Shown here piece by piece: positions 1 through 10,481 of a DNA stretch of 64,000 nucleotides. The position numbers and the translations under genes are program-made. The stretch spans positions 521,001 through 585,000 of the forward strand of contig JAEMWC010000003.1 of NCBI GenBank assembly GCA_016490735.1, given 5' to 3'. The notes under the pieces are model-generated. The model saw nothing but the letters and a program-made list of their open reading frames with translations. It did no database searches and was not told the DNA's origin. The DNA comes from Pachyseris speciosa. Taxonomy: Eukaryota; Cnidaria; Anthozoa; Scleractinia; Pachyseridae. Position 1 is the stretch's first letter; every line of letters starts with the position of its first letter.

Positions 1-51
1 TGTAATAGTTTGGCTTTTATTTCCTCTTTTTACAGCTCTAAATTCCTTTAA

Positions 52-1251
52 CCCATTGACTCCTACACCGGCCGAAACCGGCCGCACAAGACTGCCATGC
101 TTCAATACATTGCAACTTTCTCAATCGCACGAATATTGCCTTAATTGTCAGTTGTGAGCACGAAATGGAATGTCCTTTAAATTTTGATATCCAATAAACG
201 CAAGAACGTAGCGATTTTTACCAAATATGGCCTTTTGAGTTTGGTCAAGAACGAAACTGACCGTTTTTAACGTCAAAGAGAAACGCCGGCGAAAATGCCC
301 CTTTTCGTCTTCATGTTTTTTAAGGACATCATCACCGAAAAACCAAACTTCAACCATCATAACAAAATTCAGTCCTTGTTCTAGCTTAGAAATGACTTTT
401 TTTGTTCATATTCTTCTCCCGAGCGTAGATACAGCCTTTTGTTCCAGTGCATTCGGGCCTTCCCGCCATTTTCAACATCTAGACCGCATTGCATGCTGGG
501 AAATCATGAGAATTTTTGACAGCGCCCGAAAAATTCGTGCTTGTGGTCATCTTCAGTGCTCACAAATTCCAAAATATGCGGCGGTAGGTCGAGAAATTCA
601 TCAATAGTCGAGTCCCAAAGGTACTAAGTGTCCGACCGGTCAAATTCCCAGTTCATTGAGTAACAAGCCATATTCGACAATAATAATAATAATTATTATT
701 TATTTACTTATATAGCGCCCTTTAACATTTATGGGATGATCAAAGGCGCTTTACAATCCAAGAAAACTAATATTACAATAGATAATTACAATAAAAATGC
801 TATTTACAATAAATAATTACAATAACAATACTGAAATAAAATAATGATAATAAATAAATAAATAAATAATGAATGAATGAATGAATAAAAAAAGTAAATA
901 AATAAGATACAAAAAAACCGATTCTTGCCGATCCTTGCTCGATTCTTTGAGAAAGTGGACTCTTAGCTACCGTCACGCTTAATGATGCTCATCAGGCAGC
1001 CACTAAAGATGAAAAATGGCTGTAAACTTAGCAAAAAATCGCAAGCAAAGCGAACTTGGGCTGTTGTTGTAGCTCCACGGATGAAAAATAGCTACGTCAG
1101 AATGACGTTTTCAGAAACCTTGAGCCTCCAATGCCTTAGGAAAGCACCACTTTTCCCATGGTAGTTTCAAATAAAGAGTCACGAAATGCTATGGATCGTT
1201 TATAGGTGGAAAATCACTCCGAAAACGTAAAAACGGCTAGTAGTCAATGAG
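52..1251. mobile_element. piggyBac-like MITE, copy 1 (interrupted)
   Basis: TTAA lies on both sides (48-51 and 1252-1255). The left end begins CCCATTGAC and the right end is an imperfect inverse (GTCAATGAG). The sequence is closely similar to 45962-46970 and 62967-63949. TTAA target duplication with CCC-starting termini is typical of the piggyBac superfamily; no transposase is encoded, so it is non-autonomous. Small ORFs inside (392-607, 982-1164 and on - 148-360) are repeat sequence, not genes. Unlike the other copies it carries about 250 bp of foreign sequence at roughly 679-925. Confidence 0.75.
679..925 (-). mobile_element. SINE 3' tail nested in MITE copy 1
   Basis: This AT-rich block is absent from the two sister MITE copies at the equivalent site. 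On the minus strand it reads as a SINE-type 3' end (TGTAAAGCGCC, then GCGCTATATAAGTAAATAA, then ATT repeats), like the tails at 52480-52540 and 57003-57090. The exact right boundary is blurred by low-complexity AAAT/GAAT repeats. Confidence 0.55.
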
Positions 1252-1295
1252 TTAAAAAATGTAACGCTAATTGTAGAAAAAAAGTGTAAATAATA

Positions 1296-1330
1296 AAGAT
1301 TGTTGTTGTTGTTGTTGTTGTTGTTGTGGA
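1296..1330 (+). repeat. (GTT)n microsatellite after AATAAA
   Basis: A run of TTG triplets follows AATAAAG, immediately right of MITE copy 1. This is the usual look of a retroposon 3' tail; no diagnostic body was recognised. Confidence 0.6.
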
Positions 1331-1439
1331 TCCTTCTGCTGGTTAGTTATGATGTGACGGCTCTCTTGAAAGGGACTTCTGCACACGGATCCTTGAGGAG
1401 TCGTCTCAATACCGACCGATAGCTGTAAATGATGGTGTT

Positions 1440-1778
1440 AATACCGCTAGAGATGTAGCGAATTATCACTTACTTGGACCAAGACCCATGTCTCCAGCTT
1501 TTGTCAAACCTTATAAGACCCAAAAATGCAAACTAATGCATGCAAAACGGAGGGAGACCAACACGCCAAAAACGCCCGCACTGCAATGGCCACTTTGCTG
1601 CCATTTGCATGGCGGTGTCCAACCAGAAAGCTTTCGCTACTTTGCCCACCGCTCACATATGAATTTATTCCTTAACGGCTTAACACTCCTTAATGTTCTA
1701 TTATTGCCATTTCTTTACCTTATAAATTGTATTTAAATGCCCTTTATAGTGTGAATAAATAAAGAATTGAATTGAATT
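1440..1778 (+). mobile_element. probable LINE 3' end with AATTG tail
   Basis: The stretch ends in TGAATAAATAAAG followed by AATTG pentamers, a common non-LTR retrotransposon tail. The open frame at 1488-1736 has no recognisable domain and is probably 3' untranslated element sequence. From 1779 to about 2150 nothing was recognised. Confidence 0.35.
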
Positions 1779-2159
1779 GGACTGTTCTAGCTATGTTGAT
1801 CAGCGTTGACAAATGTAGTAGAGATAGACTTTTGAATTTCATGCATGTTGCCGTTTGTCTATAATCAATTCTGTTTCAGGAAATAACTGGGTTTTTAAAT
1901 AATCCCTCCAGTTCAAACAAATAGCAATGAGATACAGTAAAACGTTTTCCCAAAAGTATTAGACAAGACAAAGGCAAGTCGATCACTGTAAACTGCAGTT
2001 TTCAGTGGATATATTCAACGCAAAACCGTCCGAGCTTTTTCAAGCTAATACTCAAGTGATTTAAGGGAAAAATAGAGCAGGTCAGCCAGCTGATAAACCC
2101 GCAATCCAGCCAGTGAAAAAATAATACTGCTCGTCCTTCGGGGTCCAAGATGACCATGA

Positions 2160-2610
2160 TTTCTAGGTTATGTTGATGAACGGTGATTGTTGTTGCTTTG
2201 CGAATGTTGAGGCTTATCCGGACTTTGAAGGCCCGCCAACCCGTAGAACACATGTGGGTGGGTGTTTCAGTGGCAGGCTAAGCGGCTCGAACCTTGCGCA
2301 TGGCACGTTTCCTTTGTGCCTCAGCTGTGCGCCTGGTTTCTGCTTCACTGGCTCCTAAGGCGATCTTGCTACGCCGAGGTCTTTGACAGACACTTTAAGC
2401 CAGTCTTTGAAATGTTTCTCCTGCCGCCCGACTAAGTGCATGTTCTGGCACAGTTCTCTGTTCAGCAGGTGTTCAGACAGTCGGCTGTCAGGCGTTCTCC
2501 ATGAACACATGGTCAACCCTTCTAGCTCCTTCTGGCTCGAGGGCCGTGTAGACGCTGGAGATGTCGGTTTCCGCTGCGGTTTAATATAGGATATTGTATA
2601 TTCACATCTA
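2160..2610 (-). pseudogene. decayed LINE ORF2 C-terminus
   Basis: On the minus strand, broken frames resemble the extreme C-terminus of endonuclease/reverse-transcriptase proteins of animal non-LTR retrotransposons: a segment with RLSEHLLNRELCQ, then VGRQEKHFKDWLKVSVKDLG (2355-2618), then a degenerate Cys-containing segment with FKVRISLNIRKA (2002-2253) where family members carry a C-terminal zinc-finger-like motif. Frames switch and the Cys/His set is incomplete, so it is a relic. Plus-strand open frames over the same bases are shadows. Confidence 0.5.
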
Positions 2611-2626
2611 GTATACATACCACACA

Positions 2627-2693
2627 GGTGAATAGTACTTATCGCTCGCTCTGATTGGTTAACTCGGAGGTGATTAGCAAAGTACTATTCACC
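2627..2693. repeat. hairpin, 14-bp perfect arms
   Basis: GGTGAATAGTACTT (2627-2640) is the exact reverse complement of AAGTACTATTCACC (2680-2693). It sits at the start of a MITE-like cluster that runs to about 3430, in which short GGTGAATAA motifs recur. Confidence 0.6.
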
Positions 2694-3149
2694 TCCACTT
2701 CGGTGAATAATTGTTAACTATTTCTCTTGAGAAATTCACAAAGCACTGATGGCCAATATTCTGTAATTATAACTGGAGCCGTCTTTTAATGAAATTGCTT
2801 TTAGTCAAATGTTTTCACCAGCGCAATATTTTTAATCAGTGTTTGAAGAAGCCCAAGATGATCACAGGATGACTTTTGGGGATCCTTGGAGAAACCTCAG
2901 CAGAACCCAGAGAGCTCTGATATTCGATTATTATCACTGGAAGTTACTAAACTGAACAGTTAATCACCAAAGGAGCAGTAGAGAACTAAGCCAAATGCGT
3001 TTTTGGTTGATGGTGTTTTCAACCGATAGTGGGTAGTGATGGTTGGATATCTACCATTATTTACCAGCAATGTGGTGAATAATATACAATTATATATCCT
3101 GCGAAATCGAGCTAATTAACGGCTGATACTTAGTCGCGACGACGCCGTA

Positions 3150-3425
3150 TGCCGAGTTGGCTAAAATCAGGGGATATTCTGCAAGATTGAGCAGGATAAC
3201 TGTTTTATTATTCAAGACATTGATAACAAAGCGCAATTTCCTGAATTTACTGCAGAAAAAGCTGCAAAAGCCGCCATTTTTTCCGCGGCCATCGAATTTA
3301 CGTATATCACTGGATATATGTTGCGCGCGCACGACAAATATTGAACGTGCTATGACCATATTTGGACTTTGGCACAGTGTGTTGAATAATAACTGTTGTT
3401 GTATCTACCAAACCAATGAATAGTC
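3150..3425. repeat. dispersed repeat, first copy
   Basis: The sequence starting GGCTAAAATCAGGGGATATT recurs at 6290-6460 with substitutions and indels. Both copies give short open frames starting MAKIRGYSA; these drift out of frame relative to each other, so protein coding is unlikely. From 3430 to 4600 the DNA is T-rich and nothing else was recognised. Confidence 0.55.
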
Positions 3426-4608
3426 TGTCATTACTGTTATTATCCAGAGATTAAGCAGCCAATCAGAATTTCAGAAAAAACACAGCCCATGGATTATTCT
3501 TTTCTGCCTGTCGAGTTTGGATCTTTCGAATACTTGGTTATGATTCCAGTTCTTTTAAAACAGCGTTCTGATTTCATTATGCTTGCCAGGGACAGTAGGT
3601 TGATGAAATAAGTGGTGTATTAAGTGGAACATTTTGCAGGTAATTCAAATTACATTTACTCTTAATTTTGTCCTGTTAACTATGGTGCATTTTTTTAAGT
3701 AGCCATTCTTTCCACGTGAGGAGTTTCTAAGTAGTCTGACTGCTTAATGTTGTTAGAGTCTGTTTTGTTCTTTTTGTTTTTGCTTTTCTGGGTGGTGTTA
3801 TTTCCGTTAAGGCTAAATTTAATTTTCCATTAGGCTATTTTTGTACCTGAGATCATTTTTTTCTTCTCGGTTTCGTTTTCTTCGTTCGATTCCAACTGAA
3901 TTTGTTCAATAAGAATGAATATATGAAAATCATATATTTGAACTTTATCTGTTGCTAAGATAAAGAAAAATAGTTTTTCCATGATGGTTTTTTGCCTTGT
4001 GCATGATTTAACTGGGTAATATTGTTGCTACTTTTATCTATCTTTGACCAACGGTTGTTTTATCATTCAGTTTTAAACTATATTTTTGTCATAAGGCGGG
4101 GTTTGTCGCTCATCCTCCAAGCTATTTTTGTAATCGCGTTGTTTTTGTCGGTAAAATTCAAAATTATTTTCCCATTAGTTTGTTCCTTTTTTTTCGCTTA
4201 TTAAAAATTGTTTATGTAGTTAGGTCGAGTTCGTTGCGAAATTCAAAGACTTGGGTTCTTTTCGTTTTTCCACTGGGCCATTTTAACGTCAAATTATTTT
4301 TCTTGACGTTCCTTTTGTGTGTAGTCATCAATGCTCAATGTAGTTTTTTCCAAACTATTTTTTTATTCCTCAATTATTGCATTTTCTCTTACTGTAGACT
4401 TGCTTTCAGCTCTGTGAAGTGCTGTTTTGTTCAACTACATACAATACGGCGGAAATACCCAAATAAGACACTTGATTTTCGCCAAACTCTTGTTAAGGTG
4501 AAATTTATTCCTTTTTTTTGTCGCCGCCCCTGCCTCAGAATGTATTTAAATTTCACCACTAGTTGTTATAAAACGATGGCAATATCACGAGCTACTCGGA
4601 AAAGAAAA

Positions 4609-4692
4609 ATTCCGAATCCCCAACGGGATTTGAACTCAATACCTTTCAGAATACCGGTTGAGACGCTCCAACCACTGAGCTATGGAGAAGCT
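4609..4692 (-). mobile_element. tRNA-derived SINE head (minus strand)
   Basis: On the minus strand an A-box-like TAGCTCAGTGGTTGGAGCG is followed about 35 bases later by a B-box-like GAGTTCAAATCCC. The acceptor ends do not pair as in a true tRNA, so I call it a tRNA-derived SINE head or pseudo-tRNA. Confidence 0.5.
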
Positions 4693-5019
4693 GAGTGGTG
4701 AGCCTGGGTACACCGTGATATTGCTATTCATTCATTCATTCGTTCGTTCGTTTGTTTGATTATTTATTATTTTCACTCACGCATTTCTATTTATTAGGTT
4801 GTTTTCATCGATAAGTCAAGTCTTGATTATATCATTGATATGCCCAAGGGCAAAAGAGACGTTATTATTTTCCTTTAAACATGGCAGGCGTTAATTAACT
4901 AATTATGAAGCAAAAGTTGTTTTCAATTTCCAAAATACTGAAATCATTATCGAATAAAAGAAAAACCGTGTCTCTGTGATGCGTAATTAGGCGCCCTTTA
5001 GTTTTCCGTTAAAGAGAAG

Positions 5020-6140
5020 ATATTTTTAGCCTCCGTTAGTTCCTGTCTCATTTTTCTTTTAACGCGACCTAAACAAAACATTAAGCTTGCCCAAACTTGA
5101 TAACTGTCATACACTGTAATCTGTTGTTTGTTTTCTTGTTTGCCGACAGTTAAAAATTAACGTTGTTTTGCAACTGTAAACTGGCCATTTTCAGCCAACA
5201 TTTCCTCTCATTATGACGCGCTATCCAATAAACTCAAATTACATTTGCATTTTGAATCATTACTGACGTCATACGCGAGCACAAAAACGTGAAAGACTGG
5301 GGAAGTGTATGTTATTCAGTAGGATGAAAGATTTTAGCTTTATTTGTTTATTTATTCATTCATTTATTTATTTATTTTTAGGTAAAACAACAAACTTTTA
5401 AAATAAAAAGTGTCAAAAAAACCCTTAAAACTTTATGAAACGTCTTCCCAATTTAAGTGTTTCAATATCTCATTTGTAACCAATATCTTTGAGATACCCA
5501 CATAGGAATCTTGTGATTGCCACTTAAAAATCCGAAAAGCCTATTTCCAAATTACTCCATGTTGCACACTGCATGAAGAATTTTTCTGTCTGTTGGTTTG
5601 TTTGTTTTGGTAGCTCGTGACCTAAAATTATTTTTATCGCTGGGTTGTTGTGAAGTCTCGAGCGTGTAATATCATAATTGAGATTTCCAAAGAATGGTTC
5701 CTCCGACTAATCGTCATAATTATTTTACCTTATACAAGGAAGGCGTTAATTAACTAATTACGAACCAAACGTTGTTTTCACTTCCCAATCATTATGGAAT
5801 AAAAATATACTTGTACCATAAATAATTCGATGCTTTATTATTAGCCATTAGCTTTCCGATGAAATGAAATTATTAATCTGTTCATCAGACGTGACGTCTG
5901 TGCGAATATGTTCGAAGTCTTTGTGAAGCAGCGGGCAAAACACAAGAGGTATTTCTGTGTTAATATAATATTTTGACGTAATTCTTAACTGAAATAAGTC
6001 ATTACACTAAAAACGGTGAATGATTTGTAACTATAATGCATTTAAATTCCAGTTGCCACATTCTGACACACAATGCAAAACTTTGCGGGATCTTGAACAT
6101 TAACTATCGTCACTGGCTCATGGTCAGACCAAATACCGGT
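5020..6140 (+). repeat. local duplication, left copy
   Basis: About 1.1 kb is collinear with 8170-9280: shared blocks include GTTGTTTTGCAACTGTAAAC, AAACCCTTAAAAC, GATACCCACATAG, GTTGTTGTGAAGTCTCGAG and GTTAATTAACTAATTA. Divergence looks substantial, with many substitutions and indels. No conserved open frame is evident. A third partial block (GTTAATTAACTAATTATGAA) occurs at 4890. Confidence 0.7.
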
Positions 6141-6289
6141 GATACAAAAAATTGTTTTGCTGCGTGGCACTCGATTTAAATGATGCAGTGATAGTTTTGT
6201 TTTGTTTGTTTGTGTTTTGTTTTTTTGGAGTGCCGAGAAACTGTATATTCACGGTCAGACGTTTCGGGAATTACCCTTTTATCAGTGTG

Positions 6290-6555
6290 ATAGTTGGCTA
6301 AAATCAGGGGATATTCTGCAAAATTGAGCAGGATAAATTTTATTATTCAACACACTGATAACAAAGCACAATTTACTGAGTTTATTGCAGAACAAATGGA
6401 AAAAAAACCATTTTTTCTCCCCGACGCACGAAATTACGTATATCGCAGGTTATTAAATTCTCAACCTCGGATAATGCAATTCTTGCTTTCTCATTTGTTC
6501 ACTGGATCTAAGTTACCAGCCATTATCCCTGCGTTTGGCCTTATATGGAAATAAA
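6290..6555. repeat. dispersed repeat, second copy
   Basis: This is the second copy of the GGCTAAAATCAGGGGATATT repeat described at 3150-3425. It follows the left local-duplication copy. The open frame 6294-6554 encodes nothing recognisable. Confidence 0.5.
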
Positions 6556-6854
6556 TGCGGCAAATGTCGCTTAGCATGAATTTTTCACGGGAAGCGAACG
6601 GTTTCGGTAAAAAAATGGATGAAAAAAAAAACAGATTCGGTGAGCTATCTACAGACGAAATACAAGAAATTGTGGACAGTGCTGTCCCAGTAACACAAAT
6701 AAAAAGCCACAAAGTTCGGGATGAGATTTTTTAATGGTACAAATCAGTTACGTTTCGCTTAAAAGTTGCAAAATTTCAAATATGACTGTCGAGATTTCAC
6801 GCATTTATGAATATTACGTAACAACAACAACGTTTACCTTAATGCTACAGAATA

Positions 6855-7294
6855 CAGGGGCACCCAACGAGCCAAAGCAGCCAAAAGCTGTGTAAAGGCA
6901 TTTTTAAGTACATTATGGTGTTTGAAGTCTGTTTAAAGTGATGTTTTGGTTAGCTAGAAAACTTTGATCTGTTCGGATTCCCTAGCTGAAATGTTAATTG
7001 CCCGAAAGTTTTAGGGAACAAAATCTTTCTTTGAGAAAATACTAGTTGAAGTTAACTTCTATGGAAGCTTTTTTTCTTTCCGAAAATGTTAGCTGACGTT
7101 TTTTACTGCCAAAACAGCAATAACAACCTTTCCGAAAACCTCAGGGGTTATGATTTCCACATTACGAATCTTCTAGGCCACGTTTTACTTACGAAAATCC
7201 GAGTGCACTCTTTAATCGACGCCGAAAGCCTTAGGCGAACTACCCTCCACCGAACAGATAGATATATACCGAAACTTGTCGTTGGGTGCCCCTG
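6855..7294. mobile_element. MITE with CAGGGG termini and 6-bp target duplication
   Basis: The left end CAGGGGCACCCAACG (6855-6869) matches the inverse of the right end CGTTGGGTGCCCCTG (7280-7294). AGAATA flanks both sides exactly (6849-6854 and 7295-7300). CAGGGG ends are typical of hAT-type elements, but those usually duplicate 8 bp. No transposase is encoded. Confidence 0.8.
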
Positions 7295-7346
7295 AGAATA
7301 GCTTGCTAGTCCTGGTGGCACCAAATTTTCGAAACCGATAGACGAA

Positions 7347-7563
7347 ATGTCAAAAGAAGAACTGAATGTTTGTCTGAAGTGTTCAGTTTTACACCTCTGC
7401 GAGGAAGAAAGATGGCACGTATTACAAAAGTTCATCGATGAAGTCCATAAGAGCCGCCATTGATCGTTTCCTTCGCTCGCCGCCGCCGCACAGCAAACCG
7501 TTTTCCATTATCTCTGATCCCGCTTTTACTGAGGCAAATAAAGTTTTAGACGCTTTCCAATTT
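7347..7563 (+). pseudogene. Crypton/DUF3504-like recombinase fragment
   Basis: Two adjacent frames give a continuous match to the conserved N-terminal part of Crypton-type tyrosine-recombinase (DUF3504, KIAA1958/ZMYM-like) proteins common in coral genomes. Frame one gives MSKEELNVCLK at 7347-7380; after a 1-base slip the next frame gives FYTSARKKDGTYYKSSSMKS, then RAAIDRFLRSPP, then KPFSIISDPAFTEANKVLDA up to about 7557. Homology ends abruptly there, before the catalytic recombinase region, and the ORF tail to 7734 is unrelated. I judge it a truncated, frameshifted relic. It begins about 40 bases after the MITE at 6855-7294. Confidence 0.6.
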
Positions 7564-7996
7564 CCAGACGGATTTCCACATCAAGAGCCCGGGAAAGCAG
7601 TTCTTGTCGAAAGTAATTTTTCGACCAGTACAATCTCCGTTTCACATGGCGATCAAACAAGCTTTCCTCAGTATTTTTACAAGTGCAGTGTAAATGTCTA
7701 CAATTATTACACTCCCGATGAGTTTGAACTTTGAACACTTGAGAACACTGCAGTAAGGTTCTTACCCGTACAAAACAGTCCGTGATGCTTGAATTGCTGT
7801 AATTTCAGTTCAGCTGTAATTTGCTTCGCCGCTTTTGATTTTTCATTCAACTGTTCGCACGGCAGTGCCCGTATCATGTATCATGTTGTTTTGGCGCTAG
7901 GAAGTCGCATCACTTTCTGGTCGTTTGTTTAATTTAATAAAATTTAGCAAAACCGAAGGTTGGGAATTTAATAAAACAGTTATTCCATTCGCCCTT

Positions 7997-8028
7997 GTTG
8001 GATAAGAGATTGGTAATAGCCAACCCGG

Positions 8029-8060
<32 letters not shown>

Positions 8061-8069
8061 GTATCCAAC
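7997..8069. repeat. 28-bp inverted repeat hairpin
   Basis: Arms 7997-8024 and 8042-8069 are near-complementary with about three differences and enclose a GC-rich 17-base loop containing GGCGCTACGCGCC. This is probably the end or core of a dispersed MITE. Confidence 0.65.
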
Positions 8070-8169
8070 GCGGGCTCATGGAATAATTGTTAAATATCTG
8101 TCGAGTGCGCGCAACGTATATCGAGTTAAAAATGACCATATTTGGAAAGACATAAGTGTTGCGGTATGT

Positions 8170-9280
8170 TGAATAATAAAGCATAATATCCTCTTCTTTT
8201 CCTTTGCGCGAGCTAAAACACAAATTAAGCTTGCTCAAACTCATGAATACTCCACGATACGTGTTTGTTTGCCTTTTTGTCGATAGCTAAAAATAAATGT
8301 TGTTTTGCAACTGTAAACGGGCCATTTTCAGCCGATAGTCTTTCACAATATCACAATACAGAACGCTTAATTTCATTTGCATTTTGAATTATTACTGTCG
8401 TCATACGTAAGTGGGGACGAGTACGTTGTAAAGTTAAGCTTTTAATTTATTTTAGGTTTTTGTTTTCATGTAAAATGACAAACGATTAAAATAAAAAAAA
8501 TTGTCAAACAAACCCTTAAAACCTTATGAAATGTCTTTCCAATTTATACATTAAACCGCTTTCCATTTTAATGTTTCAAGAACTCATTTGTAACTTATAT
8601 CTCGAAGATACCCACATAGAGCCTTTTGTTTGCCACTTAAAAATCCACAAAGCCTGTTTCCGCCATTTTACTCCATGTTTCATATGACGTGAAAATGTCT
8701 TCTGTCTGTTTTTTTTCGTCGCTCGTCACCTAAACTTATTTTTTACAGCTGGGTTGTTGTGAAGTCTCGAGCGTGTAATATCGTCGTTGAAATAATCAAA
8801 GAAGGTCCCTTCGTCGTACGTAATTATTTAACCGTATACAAGGAAAGTGTTAATTAACTAATTATGAACCAAACGCTGTTTTAGCTTTAGAAATACTCCA
8901 ATCATTATCAAATAAAAGGAAAACATATTTGTGTCATAAATAACTCGATGCCTTATTAGTAGCTTCCGATGATAGTGAAGTTATCATTTAGTCTCTGTTC
9001 GTCAGAAGTTACAGACAGCTCAGGGCGTATGTGCTCGAAGTCTTTGTGGAAGGAGCGAGCAAAACACAGGAGGTATTTGAACTGATTTAATACCACATTT
9101 TGACGTAACTCTCGAAAATAATTATTCCGTTGTTTAGTAAGCTCTTACAAATTCTTTGTAAGGAGCTGAGGACTTTGAAATTCCAGTTTCCACGTTTTGA
9201 CACAGTGCCAAACGTTGCGCATAGCCAGAAGATCTTGAACATTAATTCTTACTGGCTTACAACGGACCAGATATTAACGA
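8170..9280 (+). repeat. local duplication, right copy
   Basis: This is the partner of 5020-6140, in direct orientation about 3.2 kb downstream, with the 6855-7294 MITE and the recombinase relic between them. Collinear blocks continue to the ATCTTGAACATTAA motif near 9230. No gene was recognised. Confidence 0.7.
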
Positions 9281-9638
9281 GAATCGTTTTATGCCAGGAA
9301 GAAGAAAAGGCTGGCTAATATAAATACACAACCGATGGAGACGGGGGGAGAAATGGTTTCGATTAACAAAACGACGTTTTCCTCTGAAAAACTGAGAATT
9401 AATCCATCACGTAACACCTCTATGGTGGACTTTTTATAGCATTTTATAGCCTTGCAGATAAAGCTCATTGTTTCTGTTGGGTCTTGTCGTTGATATATCA
9501 TTCTAACGAAATTCTTGTACTGACAACAATGATAAGGTAACGACACATTCTAGACCGACTAAAACAGAAATGTACACTTAAACTCATTTTCTAAATGTGA
9601 CTCAACAACCCCGGCATTTATGCGTCGGGCTGGAGAGG

Positions 9639-9660
9639 GTGGGGGGGGGGGGGGGGGGGG
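9639..9660 (+). repeat. poly-G run
   Basis: About 22 nearly uninterrupted G residues lie 70 bases before the TTCC tract. Length is unreliable in any assembly; a G-quadruplex is possible. Confidence 0.9.
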
Positions 9661-9727
9661 GTTGGGTTGTTATATCGTAATAGTGCTCTAACTGCTGCTA
9701 ATTGAGTTTGCCCTTCAACATACATCA

Positions 9728-10137
9728 CTTCCTTCCTTCCTTCCTTCCTTCCTTCCTTCCTCCCTCCCTCCCTCCTTCCTTCTTCCTTCCTTCCTTCCTT
9801 CCTTTCCTTTCCTCCCTCCCTCCTCCTCCTTCCTTCCTTCTTCCCTCCCTCCCTCCCTCCTTCCTTCCTTCCTTCCCTCCCTCCCTCCCTCCCTCCTCCT
9901 TCCTTCCTTCCCTCCTTCCTTCCTTCCCTCCCTCCCTCCCTCCTTCCTTCGTTCCCTCCTTCCTTCCTTCCTCCCTCCCTCCCTCCCTCCTTCCTTCCTT
10001 CCCTCCTTCCTTCCTTCCTTACTCCCTCCCTCCCTCCTTCCTTCCTCCTTCCTTCCTTCCTTCCTTCCTTCCTCCCTCCCTCCCTCCCTCCTTCCTTCCT
10101 TCCCTCCTTCCTCCCTTCCTTCCTTCCTTCTTTACTT
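9728..10137 (+). repeat. TTCC/TCCC pyrimidine microsatellite
   Basis: About 410 bases are almost pure pyrimidine, built from TTCC and TCCC units with rare breaks. The long Ser/Pro/Leu-rich frame (9702-10229) and its Arg/Glu/Gly-rich antisense are translation artefacts of the repeat. It ends about 345 bases upstream of the transporter start codon, so it could affect that promoter, but nothing shows that it does. Confidence 0.95.
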
Positions 10138-10481
10138 CCTTACTTACTGAACTTCTTTGGCTCCACTGCTTCTTGAAAGGTAGGTCGCGTTCTTTCAACG
10201 TACTACACAAATGTTTACAAAGTTATTAGCTCTTCCAAAATTAAAATATGCGTTCAATGCAAACGACTTGAACTCAGGAGTCATAGCATGTACCGGAAAA
10301 GCATGATCATTCAGTCGAATGTCGTCCACAAAAGTAATGTGGTTGATTACCGTCTCGACAATTTGGGCGGAAGTCATCATCAGAGTCAAGTAATCGACAA
10401 CCTAACCGGAAGTAATCTTTAGATCAAAGGGAGCACTTATTTGTCCAGTGTGGATGATGTTCGATTGATCCTCTTTCAGAA

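Noticed and set aside
4022..4701. Hydrophobic Phe/Leu/Val-rich frames resembling membrane proteins
   Set aside because: Composition follows T-rich DNA; the 3' part runs into a minus-strand tRNA-derived SINE; no motif, no splice support.
9702..10229. Long Ser/Pro/Leu-rich open frame and its Arg/Glu/Gly-rich antisense
   Set aside because: Pure translation of the TTCC/TCCC microsatellite; open because the repeat contains no stop codons.
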